The notes beneath the pieces were generated by a model that saw only the letters and a program-made list of their open reading frames with translations, was not told the DNA's origin and did not search any database. From assembly GCF_000003605.2 (NCBI RefSeq), contig NW_003149783.1, positions 1 through 44,043 on the forward strand: DNA of 44,043 nt, written 5' to 3'. Both the position numbers and the translations under genes were made by a program. The DNA is from Saccoglossus kowalevskii. Its lineage: Eukaryota; Hemichordata; Enteropneusta; Harrimaniidae. Shown here piece by piece: positions 1-12,028 of this stretch. Every line of letters begins with the position of its first letter. The first letter of the stretch is position 1.

Positions 1-2011
1 ATTTGTTACAAATTGAATGCAATAACTACCCACCTTTTAGTCGCAGTGATGTAAAATAGCAATCTATGTGGAAGATTCGCGGGACGGTTCAACAGCAACA
101 GAACGGCCATTGATTTCCGGTAGATAAATTTAATGTTTTCCCATGATGCCATTTTCATACTCCTCAGGCTAGTAGTCAATTATCGACGGGTTTTTTCGCA
201 CGTTTGAAGAAGTAGAACGGGGTTTCCGACGAAAAAGAGTTATTAATAATAAATAGAGTCTCGCAAAAATAAGGAAACGCCAACAGTATATGTTGATAAT
301 ATAAAGTTAAACAACTTCCTGCTAAAATATGAATGTAAGAGTCATAAATTAGTGAGTAATTAAGATATAAAAAATATACAGGGGAGACTTTTGAACGTAA
401 GGGTCCTTTGAACTCCTAACACACGTCACAAAGACGTAACGTCACAAAGGCTTAACGTCACGTGAATTATCAGCATGTTTCAGAATACAACATGATTTAT
501 TGAAATCAACAAACAACATATTAACACTTATACCATTCGAAGTAGGGACGATTTAAAATCAAGCATAGTCAATAAAATGCCTCTGTGGATATACGCGATT
601 ATGTACCAAACTAACCATTGCAGTAAGCCCCCTGAAATATCAGGTAAAAACGCTACATCAGTATCTTTTTATTTAGTACGATGATATCACCAAATACGGC
701 ATCGTTCAAGTTGACCGGCGTGAGGGAGCATGCGCAGCAAGGAATGTTAATTGTCGTTCGCGTCATGTATTATCTTATAAATGCCAATGACAGGAAAACC
801 CCATATGTGCAATCAGAACACAGTTGTATACAGTCTCACAAATAAAGTTGCAATTCTCGTCGTGAATTGTTGAGAGAGAAAATAATTCAAAAGCTAAGAA
901 CGAATGTGGATTGTAGACAATACATGAAAGCGGGGTATCCTCTTCTATGTGAAATGTTTCAACTTATGACATTTCAACGGGGCATATATTTTTATTTTAT
1001 GTTTTGTGAAATCATCGAATATAACATTCTATTATTGGACTACTTTTCAATGTGAATAATCATATATACTGGAGCGAATATTAATATAGGATGCGCAGGT
1101 ATACGTTGAATGTATTAATTCTATAATCGCCAAGCAGCATGGTTAGTGTATCTCAATTTGGTGAACACAATTGCTTTTAATGAAATTGAATGGTTTTTGC
1201 TGTGAGGCCATCGACTCATTCTGGATCTTAACTTATTTGTAAAGATGTGACTCGAAGAGATACTGTTGCAAACACTGTCTGGATAAAGACATACAAACGC
1301 TATTCACCATGTACACCGTGTTATCCCGCAAGGAACGTACTGCATTCATTCAGATATAAGTTAATGTTCTGTTAAATATACGTACCATGTAATGAATGTT
1401 TTAAATTTAAATACTATACCACAGCACTTTTTAAATAATCGCCGTACTTAAATTATATGTTTATTTGATGAATCGTATCACGATGTTTAAATAATGCTAG
1501 CTTTAGGTGTGCATTTATGTGTATTCCTACGCATACATGCAAACAATGACATTTCTATTAACATTCAACATCGTATTCAATATTTTGTATTTGCGTGCTC
1601 GGGCAACAATTAACAAAAAAACTTATTCTTTATTAAATAGTGTCACATTTTAAAACCCTGGGTTCGATAAGAGTTCGACACTCCGCATATATATGCGCAT
1701 GCTCAGAGTTTTGTTCCAGCCTATTGGTTAAACATAATTATTACCCACACTGATGAGTGTACTCAAAACGTTGTCGTAACTGGATTCCCGATCTCATGAT
1801 TAAACTCAACATGGACGTGATGATGACGATACATTCCTAGCTCGTATTTCACTGCACGTTGAGAGAACCCGGAAGTGTTCTAATACGTTATATGCTGCAC
1901 CACTTAATATACCGTCACTGACTTTTGGTGCATCATCGCAGACCTTAGGAGACACGGTGTTTGTCGCTGCGCCATTAAATAATCGAAGAAAATACCTGTC
2001 ACCCCGATACG
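1..2011. other. 5' flank of GPCR gene 1, no gene recognised
   Basis: AT-rich sequence with only short, unrecognisable reading frames on both strands. It must contain the promoter and 5' UTR of the downstream receptor gene, but I cannot place a transcription start. TATA-like strings are too common at this base composition to be useful, and no transposon termini were recognised. Confidence 0.4.
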
Positions 2012-2252
2012 ATGTCCCAGGAAACGACATATTCAATGGAAGACTTCATTTTCATTATTTGTATTTCGTGCTGTTTGTGTTTGGCCGTGATCTTGAATTT
2101 GATGATAGCTATCGTGGTCATCACCAATTCGCGTCTTCACAATGTCACGTTTTTACTCATTACCAACCTAGCTATCAGTGACATCTTATTTGCCGGGATA
2201 GTCATACCGCAGAATGTTCACGATATCTCACATACAGCAATATTTTACGAAG
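2012..2252 (+). CDS. GPCR gene 1 exon 1 (N-terminus, TM1, TM2)
   Basis: This exon encodes residues 1-80 plus the first base of codon 81. The ATG has A at -3; a second in-frame ATG at codon 9 is an alternative start. It ends GAA-G followed by donor GTATGT at 2253 (phase 1). It contains TM1 with N29 and TM2 with the NLAISD motif (D57). The stretch from residue 39 to 75 is 29/37 identical by eye to the matching part of gene 2. Confidence 0.9.
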
Positions 2253-3480
2253 GTATGTTCAAGTTTCTAACTTTATCTTTACAATTGCCCAGTTATGGGG
2301 TATATTTATTTTCCATATATGTATAGCACATTAACTTTACGATGGCAGATTATCACCAACTTAACTGCTTCTTTTACTTGTGTGTTTATTTGATCGAGGT
2401 GATTCATTACATGCAATTAAGGTTATAGGTCAATGTCAATGCTGGAATATAAAGTTGATATTTTTTTCAGCTGGCCCCACTCAGTTGCTTCACTCGCACG
2501 ACGTGTTCTACTACACAACTGCGTGGGCTGGCTGCCTTCTTAGAGCACAGCGTGTAAAATGGTGGCAATTTATGGGATTACACGACGTCAGAAATGTGAA
2601 TATTGTTTTCTTTATTGATTGTTAAATTTGAACAATTGTACGCGACATTAAACACGACACAGTTGCGATTGTACTTGTCTATATTTATTTGAAGGAGAGA
2701 TCTATTTGTTTGAAATCAATATGCCAGAAGTATACTCAAATATAATTAGAACTGGAAGTTACCCCTCTTTTTTATAAAATAAAACAAGCATTGTGTTTAT
2801 ACAATTCAAATGGAATTTGTAGAAGATAATGTTGTTAAAGTAGATGGCCCAGATTTGCATCTCAGAACACTCATCGAATGTTTAGCAAGCAAGATTGTCT
2901 CGTTCTCGTAGTTGTTCCCTCAAACCGTTGTATAAAAACACATTCTATTCTCATTACTCTACCGTCAGTCTTTTGATCTTCAAAATGTATTTTTTTGATT
3001 GCAGAAATATATGGTTTGGGATAAATTCAAATGAGTATTATTAGTTTACAAATGTCACGGCTTATATTTAAAGAAATGTAATAAGAACATTGAATCAAGT
3101 CATCAACTGCATGTAGAAGTCGTATTTTATTACCCTGGCAGTTTTATTTTAATTGTACACATTTATTCAACGACTGTTTTCATCCGCCCAGAAGTATACA
3201 GAGAATTCGGTGTAATTAATTGACTCTGAGCACGACCTTGAACTATTTGAGGGGTAATTTGTAATCGATCACAGTCACGGTCAATGCGCAATTACTCCGT
3301 CCCAGCGTGTAAACTGCCTGCCTTTCCACAAATGGAATTTGAAACTGAGTCCGATGTATTTCGTGCAAACATCATTTAAAGCAGCCTACTTTCCTCCGTG
3401 CTCCCAAAACAGTTAACCCAAGCGCAATAAAATGATCAGCCAGACAGGAAGTGCCATGTACTCAATTAATCTAGGCACTC

Positions 3481-3514
<34 letters not shown>

Positions 3515-6500
3515 GCCAGAGTATGGAATGTCGACCAAATGAGGAAATAGGAGATGAGTAAAGAATGCCACTATAAAATGAATCTACAGTGGGTATACTG
3601 CCAATGTGTGTACGCAGTCTGTCCCCGTCGTGTATAAGGTCGCCTAAACGTATAACTGTCGGTTTTAACTCTGCATAGGCAACATTTCCTCCGGATATAA
3701 CATGATTCTATGTATCATTCGTTATGGATGAACTCTCGAGTACGACACACGGCGTATCACATGTGTAATGACTGTTATTGATGTCCGGTAAGGCATTGGA
3801 CATTAATAGCATACTAGTCTGATTGGTTCACCAGAATACGGGTCACGTTCATCGCACATGTCAGTGTCGAAATCTGATGGTGCGTTCGAATGACAGTGGA
3901 TGGGGCAGATAATGACGTAAAATTCTAATGAATGAGAATTATAAAGATAGAACATATCATTTTTTTTTGTTGATTGAATTTATAGTGCATGACATATAAT
4001 TGGACAATGATTTGTTACGTTTATACGAGTGACATTGTCTACAACCCCTGTCGTTTTTTTAACATATGACCAAAGTACCGCATTGGCAGATATACGAGCG
4101 ACGTGTATGTCATGTAGCCGTTTACAAGAATTCACGTCATGAAAGTAATAATTCAGAAAAGGCATAACGATACACAACCCAGTTGGATATGTACTGTATT
4201 CGTCGATTCTCATGATTTATTTTTGAACAATATTACCAAACAAAATGAAAGTCTCATATTATTCAATAGTTTCGCAATTAAAAACATAAATTACCAAACT
4301 AATAAAAACAAACGATTAAAAATAAATTAACCTTTAAACACGGCGGTAATTATCTTACTAGAAAGTTCTGACATTTTCTAAAAGTATAAATAAACTTGAA
4401 AAACAATATTCACATGATTCAACAATTACAAAATATATAGAGGGGGAAATGTTCTCTTTTTTGAGTTGAATAAACGTGCATGATGATCGAAGAGTCTGTC
4501 TTCCAAGATCATTCGATAAATAATTACACGTTACTGTTATGAGAAGTACCGTCGCGTTTGATATACGTATTTTTCACTCCGCGTAAGGCAAGGCATTAAC
4601 GTTGATGAATAGTACCCCGGCATTATATGTACAGGTACACAGAGTCAAAAGTGTTTTCATACAAAATATGCGCCACTATTCACATTTTCTTCTCCTTTCT
4701 TTCTCCCTATATAGGGCCTATATCGTGTAAGACGGTTCACTTCCTGCCAATTCTGTTCATAACCAGCTCTTCGTACAACCTGGTGGCGCTTTCCTACGAG
4801 CGTTTCAGGGCCATCACACAAAGCACTGCCGAACAATGGACTATGCGAAAATGCCGGATCTATATAATTCCGGGAATGTGGGGTTTGTCTATAGCCACAT
4901 CTATACCGACGATATTCGAATACGATGTGATGTCAGTCGAAGTGTGTAACGCCTCTAGTGATAACTCGTCACAGCTAATAGTATGCACCAGTGAGATGAT
5001 GTCTTCTACGTTTGTCATTACTAATATCGTCTTGGTGGTGGTTGTGTCTTTAGTGACGCCGTTGTGTCTAATGATGGTAAACTATACCCGTATAATCATA
5101 TTCATGTGTCGAGCTGGGAAACAAATGCAATCTCAGAACACAAACAACTATGTGGTCAGCAGAAAGAGAATTCGAGTTACTATAATGTTACTAATGGTAA
5201 CTGGATTGTTCTTGGTGTCTTGGTTTCCGTACTTCTTTGTCATGATCATATCGGTAAGGTCTACTGCAATATCATATTACCGTCGGTTCGACATATGTTC
5301 CATGCCACGTATACAACCCATGTAAATTGCATTGTTTAGACGGAATTCGTTGCATTTACGTTTTTAGAGACAAGATATTTTCTAAGAAAGATAACTTCAG
5401 TTGGCTGCATCTAAAGACCTGTAAAACGTTCGGTGCATATATTATACTAGTTAAAAGTGCAATATCATTATATACACATCTATTAAACAAAGAATATGAG
5501 GCACTCCCAGGCCAGGGAACACTATATGATAGTGTTCGCTGAGTGACTCCAATCCCGAGGTTGTAGGTTTATGTTTGCATGAGCTTGTTATCTGGGTTTG
5601 TACGTAACACTGTTTCACAGTAACATGAATTGACGCTGTGCAGTGTCTGGTGTGTGTGTGTGTATCCAGACTGTTACGGCAAATTATATTTACGACCCAT
5701 TGTCTTATGATATTGTTACAATAACGTTACATTACACCGGGTGTTTTGAAGCTATTCGTGGTAGTTAGTTAGCATTTACCTTGTAAAAAAAAGTCTATTT
5801 ATAAACACTAAATATTCTATATTTCCTGGCGATGAATAGCATTTTAACTTTAAAAAGGAAGTGGTAACATTTCCAAATAAATGATATAAACACACACGGA
5901 AATAACAAGTACAGAAGTACGCCGTGAACAAATGGACTAAAGAACAATATAATTTAAGAGTGTGAATGTAGTACCTGAGTCTGGTAGATACATACGAGTA
6001 ATTCAAGCTGTATTTATGTATGTGTACAGTACATTTATATGCATGATTTATATCCTATACGTAGTTACAAATGTCAAATTACTAACTTGAGGGCAGACCA
6101 AATTTACAATAAGCAAATCTATTCACAAGTCTGACAATATTCATGTCTTTTCAAATTATTAAAAATGGATTTACAATGCCCTATATGTTATGTTAAATAA
6201 GAAACAAATAAATGCACGTACAATATGTGTTTCGGGAAAATAATCAAAGTATTTAGAATGTCAGTTACCACAGATGTTGAAAAGGACATATGTGAGACGG
6301 GCCAACGTTTGTTCAAATATATATAAAACGTAATATAAATACTCTTGTACTCATCTAAACCAGCATAAGTGTCGTTTAATCGTGTACCCGAAACGTAACA
6401 ATGTAACATTTAAGGAATGTATAACATTGCGTCCAACTACCCACATATCACAGATAGTAGCCTTATATTTGTATAGCAACAACGGCTCAGATAAGTGTTA

Positions 6501-6871
6501 AATTCGTATAAAACGCATCGGTAGTTAGGAAACGTAAAAATATTACCATAATTATATCTAACTCTCCTTTGTTTTAATTGCAGAAAGCGACAAACAGAAC
6601 ACGAAACACTTTGAACAATACGATCTGGTTCGAACTACGAGTTGCAATGACAACCTTTAGTACACTTTATAATTTTGCTGTCTACCTTGTGTTCAGCTCG
6701 CAGTTTAGACGAGGGGTGCGACAGTTGTGGACAAATTGTCGTAATAAGAATCAAATTCATGTAGGTGATACCGCCACCAACGGTGAACAATCGATGGGGA
6801 GCCCCAATAACAGGCAGTCAGTCCAGGATAACCAGGCCACTGTTAAGATGACGACGAGCACTTCAACGTAG
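2012..6871 (+). CDS. Class A GPCR, orphan peptide-receptor-like (gene 1), join of three exons
   Basis: Predicted seven-transmembrane plasma-membrane receptor of 355 residues, join(2012..2252, 4715..5253, 6584..6871). The N-terminus is very short (about 11 residues). TM1 is about 12-38 with N29 (1.50). TM2 is about 46-66 with D57 (2.50). TM3 starts after C85 and ends in E109-R110-F111. TM4 has W136, and ECL2 has C171 plus sequons at N159 and N164. TM5 includes P196. TM6 carries S249-W250-F251-P252. TM7 has N290-F291-A-V-Y294, followed by a tail of about 50 residues rich in S, T and N. Class A receptors signal through heterotrimeric G proteins; the TM3-ECL2 cysteines and overall layout resemble neuropeptide receptors, but the ligand is unknown. 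Splice sites are GTATGT/TATAG and GTAAGG/TTGCAG, and reading frame is kept across both. It is the tandem paralogue of the gene at 19624-30689. Gene structure is well supported; subfamily is not. Confidence 0.9.
2253..4714 (+). other. Intron 1 of GPCR gene 1
   Basis: A 2,462-base phase-1 intron, donor GTATGT and acceptor TATAG preceded by a T/C-rich tract (about 4688-4710). Apart from a short (TA)n run it holds no feature I can recognise. Short frames inside it, including one at 2380-2625, show no family resemblance. Confidence 0.85.
3483..3513. repeat. (TA)n microsatellite
   Basis: Uninterrupted AT/TA dinucleotide run of about 30 bases within intron 1 of GPCR gene 1. Confidence 0.9.
4715..5253 (+). 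CDS. GPCR gene 1 exon 2 (TM3-TM6)
   Basis: This exon encodes residues 81-260. The open frame extends upstream to an ATG at 4627, but that part is intron: homology to gene 2 and the T/C-rich tract plus TATAG place the acceptor at 4714. One base from exon 1 plus GG gives Gly81. Visible are C85 before TM3, the ERF triplet (109-111), W136 in TM4, the N-glycosylated ECL2 with C171, TM5 with P196, a short basic ICL3 and TM6 with SWFP. It ends in phase 0 before donor GTAAGG. Confidence 0.9.
5254..6583 (+). other. Intron 2 of GPCR gene 1
   Basis: A 1,330-base phase-0 intron, donor GTAAGG and acceptor TTGCAG with a T-rich tract before it. I see nothing else in it beyond a short GT run near 5650. Confidence 0.85.
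6584..6871 (+). CDS. GPCR gene 1 exon 3 (TM7 and C-terminal tail)
   Basis: This exon encodes residues 261-355 and ends in TAG at 6869-6871. It contains TM7 with the altered NFAVY motif, then the basic helix-8-like FSSQFRRG that is shared with gene 2. The remaining hydrophilic tail has clustered Ser/Thr that could be phosphorylated. No palmitoylation cysteine motif is obvious apart from one Cys about 17 residues after TM7. Confidence 0.9.
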   Translation, partial: KATNRTRNTLNNTIWFELRVAMTTFSTLYNFAVYLVFSSQFRRGVRQLWTNCRNKNQIHVGDTATNGEQSMGSPNNRQSVQDNQATVKMTTSTST

Positions 6872-7799
6872 TATGTTATCGTTATGCGGACGCGTTAAAG
6901 TTACAGACTACACAACAGAAAATGAAAAAAAACCGCCAAGACATTGGTCTATAGTTGTACATCAAGTTATACAAAGTCACCGAGAACACATCGTCATGTA
7001 TATTTAGTATTACAACCATAGTTAATTTATATTCAACTATTTTTTCGTAATTGTTGATCATATAGTTAAGTATTGTTCAGTAGGGTAGGTCACGCAATTA
7101 AACGTACTCGCCCGGTTTTATTTCCCTTCCACTTTACTGCATATGTTAACGTACATGTATTTTTGTGAGATCATTATCACAATGATATTAATAAACAAGT
7201 TTATGTCCACACAACGTATTCATTTTGTTCAATATTTAAACAATAATACATGCTTTTGGTGGCAATATCACGATTTGTTGCCTGCATAAGAGCTGTTGGC
7301 CGTTTCCATAATTTTGATTATACAAGAGCGACGGCATCATCAATTGTATGGTCATGACCAACAGCCCGAATGAGCATGTGAACATACATCGACCATGCAC
7401 AACCAAATCAAACGTACACCTCTCACACTCGCTCTTCCACACAAATAACAACATTTATATTTGACTTGAAGTATGCAATGTTTCATTATGATACTCAATA
7501 GCATGCGTTTTGTACATACGCTGTTTTCTGAAAAAAATGCGATTTACACAGTAAACTGACTTTCAGCAATGAACAACTATAAAATATTGGAAATGATTGG
7601 ACATCTTAAACGCAAGTTATTTCACCACTCACCACAAGAAAAATGTCACCACGCCTTCGAAGTGATGGTGTTCTCACGAACGTACGTTACCTTCTATCTA
7701 CGGCACTCGGCGCAGAAGTTTTTGGGCGATCATCGGCGCGGTACCTGGAATCCAGTCATTCAAGAATGGCCTGGCGAATTGCTATGTAAATACGTAGAC
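6872..7799. other. 3' UTR/intergenic, no gene recognised
   Basis: Contains the presumed 3' UTR of GPCR gene 1. A plus-strand open frame at 7569-7823 (84 codons) has somewhat higher GC but no recognisable domain, and its 3' end lies in the dispersed repeat described next. Confidence 0.4.
7190..7195 (+). promoter_or_regulatory. Candidate poly(A) signal for GPCR gene 1
   Basis: First clear AATAAA downstream of the gene 1 stop codon, about 320 bases after it. The hexamer is frequent by chance in AT-rich DNA, so this is only a candidate. Confidence 0.35.
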
Positions 7800-8390
7800 G
7801 GCACAGAATTCTGTGTCATATAAAAAATATCCTAAATATCAAAACGGCGTTATCTGACTTAACAGGGGCGGCGGTAGGAAATTGCGCATGGGGCGAGATT
7901 TGCTCACTAGCCTTGCGCCGAAGGCGTGAGATTACTGGGGGGGGGGGGTTCGGGGCATGTTCCATCTTAATACATCTAGACCCTCCGACACGTCATTTCC
8001 TGCATTTTGAGGCGAAAATTTAGCTGACACAAAGAGTTTCAGCTTGCTTTCAGAGGTGCACCACCCAAACATTTTTTCGAGGGGGCGATGGCCCCCTCTG
8101 CCACCGCCACTGCTTAATACTTATTCTGGCATGTTCACTGTCTCGTTCAGTTTGATATTTTGTTTTCAAAAACATTGAAAGTAACAGCGGCCGGGACAGC
8201 AACAGTGCAGTGAACGTCAATTTGTCACGCGCAGTAGTTTCAGTCACGGTATCCATGTGATATACTATGCAATAAACACATATCGGGTAATATACCACGT
8301 AATATCCATTTTTATTTAGTGTAATGCGAGTTTCAACCAATCGCAGCATGCCTAACAACAGTGAAATGTGATAACAAATAATATTGGTCA
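7800..8390 (-). repeat. Dispersed repeat copy 1 (interrupted by a MITE)
   Basis: Read on the minus strand, 8390-8113 and then about 7862-7800 align by eye with plus-strand 17355-17733. Shared blocks include 'gcatgctgcgattggttga', 'aaaaatggatattac', 'catggat..cgt.actgaaa' and 'tattttttatatg'. The two parts are separated here by the 250-bp MITE at 7863-8112. The minus strand has a longish open frame (8391-8050) reading through the repeat, part of which is conserved in the second copy. I do not recognise a protein family. Outer limits are approximate. Confidence 0.7.
7863..8112. mobile_element. 250-bp non-autonomous DNA element (MITE) with 5-bp TSD
   Basis: The ends are 12-bp imperfect terminal inverted repeats, CAGGGGCGGCGG at the left and CCACCGCCACTG at the right. 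Directly flanking CTTAA (7858-7862 and 8113-8117) is a perfect 5-bp target duplication. The related repeat at 17.65 kb has a single copy of the target, so the unoccupied site is visible in the same window. The interior is GC-rich with a G12 run and has no coding capacity. The superfamily is uncertain: the TIR looks hAT-like, but the duplication is 5 bp and not 8. Confidence 0.75.
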
Positions 8391-10869
8391 TTTAATTTGT
8401 GTAGTAAACGGGAACTACCTTTAGACGATATTTGAATAAATGATCCGAAATAGTACTATCGAACCTATATTACGTTTTAGACATGTTTTAGTTGGCACAA
8501 CCAATAACCGAATGGTATCGTCAGTGACTACGTAAATTATATTGCCATAAATAGCCACTTCTCGAATATTAGTTTATACCTCATTGTCCACATACATTCA
8601 CACCTCTATATAATAACACTGCACGTCGTGATCTGGCTATTAAATTTAACACACCGGTACTGTCGTTATCAGGACAATGATCACGAATGTACGGTTGATT
8701 AATTCAATGAACCATGGCAGGTTAGTCATTCATTTATATCGACTCATAATGACCTAGGGTACAGATAGATCAAATGTCACGTGACGAAGTTCTAAAATTA
8801 AGCTTGAATTTTGGTCACATTTTCAATTATACAATATGCCACTGACTGCGGTTACGGAATACGTGTGTGTTCGTAAAAAAACACAGTGTGTCACTGAGTT
8901 AGCCTTAGCGTACCACTGGCGTTATTCGAGAGTGGTAAGTAGCGTTTTAGTTCACATATGTCGTGTTAAGGGCTATTGATTTCACTTGTCAAGATAAGAA
9001 CTGACAAAGATTGATGGTTGTTTTAGTTGCCGATATAGTGTTTGTAGTCGTGCTGAGCGTTTCCCAATTCGTACGGTATCGATCTGATTGATGAAAAAAC
9101 ATAGCTCCAATTAGAAAGGTTTTGACAAAATGTGCATGTCTCTTCTACGATGTTTAATATCAGAGACAACAGCAATTTGTCAAATGGAAGACTCCTGCGG
9201 ATAATTGTAGCAGAATAATACGTGCTCACCTGCACTGACAACATAACGCATAAGACTGAATGAAAAGTGACATATGTGCTTAATGATTTATTTGAACTAT
9301 TGTTTTATATTTTTTTGGCTAGGCAACAGTTACAATTTGAATGTCGTTTTTATCTCATCTGACTTGTTAAGTAAAAAAATAATGTAGATGTAACATGTTT
9401 GTCGAATAAAATTTTATCTCTGTGATTACGTGACGGGATTGCATGTGCGATTAATATACTATATCTGAATCAATCACTCCCGGTCTAACACAGAGGTTAC
9501 TGCAAATAAACATCAGTTATATATAGTGAATGAATCCCGGTTAGTAGATGTGTCTTTATATTTGTAACATGCTTATACTTGTGGTAGACTGTTTTTGGTG
9601 TTCAGCTCCAGGTAGAAGTTGACCTCGGGTCTTGTTAGAAAAGGTTCGGGTATTGGAATAGAGAGGAGACTAGGACGAGATGTGTATAGTCTAGCGTCTA
9701 GTTTGAATCACCTGACTATTGTATTAACAAAATGTACAAAATATTATATGCGTATCCCCTCCTGTATAATGGACTGTTCCCCTTGCCATCAAATCATAGA
9801 ATGGAATGTTCTGCTTATCAATAACCTCAATAATCAATAATCATTACGTTTACTTGGTACTATCAGTGTACAATGTCAATTCTCTGTGTACAGTGAAAAT
9901 AAATCAAAAGGTAGACGCTCAGCCAAGCATGGTTATATGTCACCGGAAATCACGTGAATAAATAAACAAGAAATGCTGTGGATTATATCAGTCATGGCAA
10001 ATGACAAGACTGCACACGACAGAATTCAGCTTCGGAACATCACAAACATCAGTGGTTTAAGTTTTGTTTCTTCGTTCTTATTTGTTTGTTTCGTAATTGT
10101 TGTTTCACGAGGGAACGGATTTCGTTTAAGAGAATCTATATCATGTCTATTATAAAGGAGATCATAGGGAATCGATAGTCCCACTTGAGGGGATCGATAG
10201 AGCAATTCAACATCTGTTTTCAAACGTCTGTACCGGAAAACGTAAACGTCGTTTGCCGTACTCGTTATTTCGACAGCAGCAATGAATCGCGGGAAAATTG
10301 TTTATTCCTAGTCACATGACATGTAACGTTGTTGATAAGCGGGGAATTCCATTCTGCGATAAGGTGGTGAAGGATATTGACAAGGAAAACAGCATTATAC
10401 AGGAGGTGGGAAAAAAACATGTATCAATTTATAGATTTACCACCCAACCACTAGCGACTTTGGTCTTGGAAAACGATAGTATGATAATTATTTTACGAGT
10501 ATAGTAAGTTTTATTTTTACCGTTTAGTATAATGAAATTGATCTCATATCATGTGGTAACACATTGGATATCCTGATTAATACATTCACTAAAATAGGGG
10601 ATTGCCTAGGGAAGTGTGCATTGGTAATAACTCGCAGTTCCGAGTGTGGAAATTGATGACGGTCAATAGCTTCTGCAACGCAACGACGAAGAAATACAGG
10701 AGTCTTGCTTGCAGAGGAATGCTGTTATTCTGGAGGGCACCGCTGAAAGCAGGAGGTCGTAGAGCAGTTCATACAAGTCTCACAGAATGATGATTGAAGC
10801 CTGTATCATTTGTCTCACAATATCGCAGTATCAATACACAGGGTACTCAGTTGAAATTATGGATCCCAA
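8391..10869. other. Intergenic, nothing recognised
   Basis: AT-rich DNA with only short frames (such as 9023-9244 minus, 9619-9840 plus, 10298-10504 plus). None resembles a known domain or shows a plausible exon structure. No tandem repeats or terminal inverted repeats were seen. Confidence 0.4.
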
Positions 10870-11303
10870 CTTTTTTGTTTCTGGTGGGGTTACTAGCTTA
10901 TTCAAGCTAGTTTAGTCTGTGACCTATGATCCAAGATATATAATAAAGTAGTGATAAGCTAAGATGCACAAGACATAATTAAAGCATGGAATGAGTACTT
11001 ATAATAGCAATAACAAAGTCTGGAAAGTTTTAGATACATACAAAACAACAACAAAATCGCATACACACTGCACAGCAACTGTCTCAACATAAATTATGCT
11101 AATGTAATACATGCACTCACGCACGCATACACAGACACAATAATCGTAAAAATTCGAAAAATATTAAATAAATGAAGCAGAAGACCAATACATAAATACT
11201 TATATAAAAAAATATCTAAATACATAAAGCAATGCAGAACAATCACACACCCTGATAAAATAAAATAACGTGACATACAAATACACAAAATACTGATACG
11301 AAA
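10870..11303 (-). other. LINE 3' UTR with terminal stem-loop
   Basis: Sequence downstream of the LINE stop codon on the minus strand. It contains a perfect 8-bp-arm hairpin at 10892-10911 (ACTAGCTT-attc-AAGCTAGT) followed by GTAACCCCACCAGAAAC on the minus strand. Several non-LTR clades are known to use a 3' UTR stem-loop for RT recognition; assigning that role here is inference. Confidence 0.45.
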
Positions 11304-11786
11304 CTAAAATTTATATATATTATCTTCTAGAAGATACCTTTTTAAGTGGCATTTGAAAGACTGTCTATTTTTTATACTTTTTGTGTGAGCGGGAAGTGAG
11401 TTACAGTGTTTAGTGAAAGCGTATTTGAGAGTATAATGATTTAATGTGAGATTGACCTTGGGAGTATAATAGTTGTCGCCTGCAGCATATCTTGTAGGGT
11501 AATTATTGGGTAGTGTGTCTAGATATTTGTCAATACTATGGGCATATTGCTTCTTCTTTAAGTCAAAAACGAATAGATTGGTGTGCAATATACAGAGCCT
11601 ATGAATATTTAGAATACCAAGAGATTTGAAGAGAGGAGTGGTATGGGAACGAAAGTCAGAAAATGAGATTAGCCGGACAATTTTCTTTTGTAGAAGCGTA
11701 ATTGGATTTAATAGCGTTGAATAAGTATTCCCCCAAATCTCTACACAGTAAGTTATGTGTGGTAATACAAAAGAGTTATATAGCAA
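11304..11786 (-). pseudogene. LINE ORF2 C-terminal (post-RT) fragment
   Basis: A 160-codon open stretch beginning around MLYNSFVLPHITYC and followed by a W-G and an LQKKIVRLI motif. This pattern is typical of the region after the RT thumb in CR1/L2/Jockey-type LINEs. It ends in a lysine- and leucine-rich tail with the natural stop at 11304. Upstream frames are broken, so it is not a separate gene. Confidence 0.8.
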
Positions 11787-12028
11787 CAGAAGTACATATT
11801 TAGGAACATAGTGTCGAATTTGAGAAATGATTCCAACTTTGTGGGCAATTATTTTCCTGACTTTGTCAATCTGGTTTTTCCATTCATATGATCATCAATT
11901 GAAATTCCCTCAATTGGAGACCCCTGGATAAGCAGACTTCCCTCGGTGTTAACAACTCGTTGTGTTGTTTTATTAATCATATAATTTGTTTTCTGTACAT
12001 TTATTGTGAGTTTGTTAGCACTGCTGCA

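Noticed and set aside
2380-2625. Possible extra exon in intron 1 of GPCR gene 1
   Set aside because: The receptor is complete without it, the sequence has no transmembrane or receptor likeness, and gene 2 has no counterpart.
4627-4714. ATG at 4627 as the start of a separate single-exon receptor
   Set aside because: The segment before 4715 has no receptor homology, ends in a T/C-rich tract and an AG, and the spliced frame from exon 1 joins exactly at 4715.
7569-7823. 84-codon plus-strand frame as a small gene
   Set aside because: No recognisable domain; its end lies inside the dispersed repeat, and nothing supports translation.
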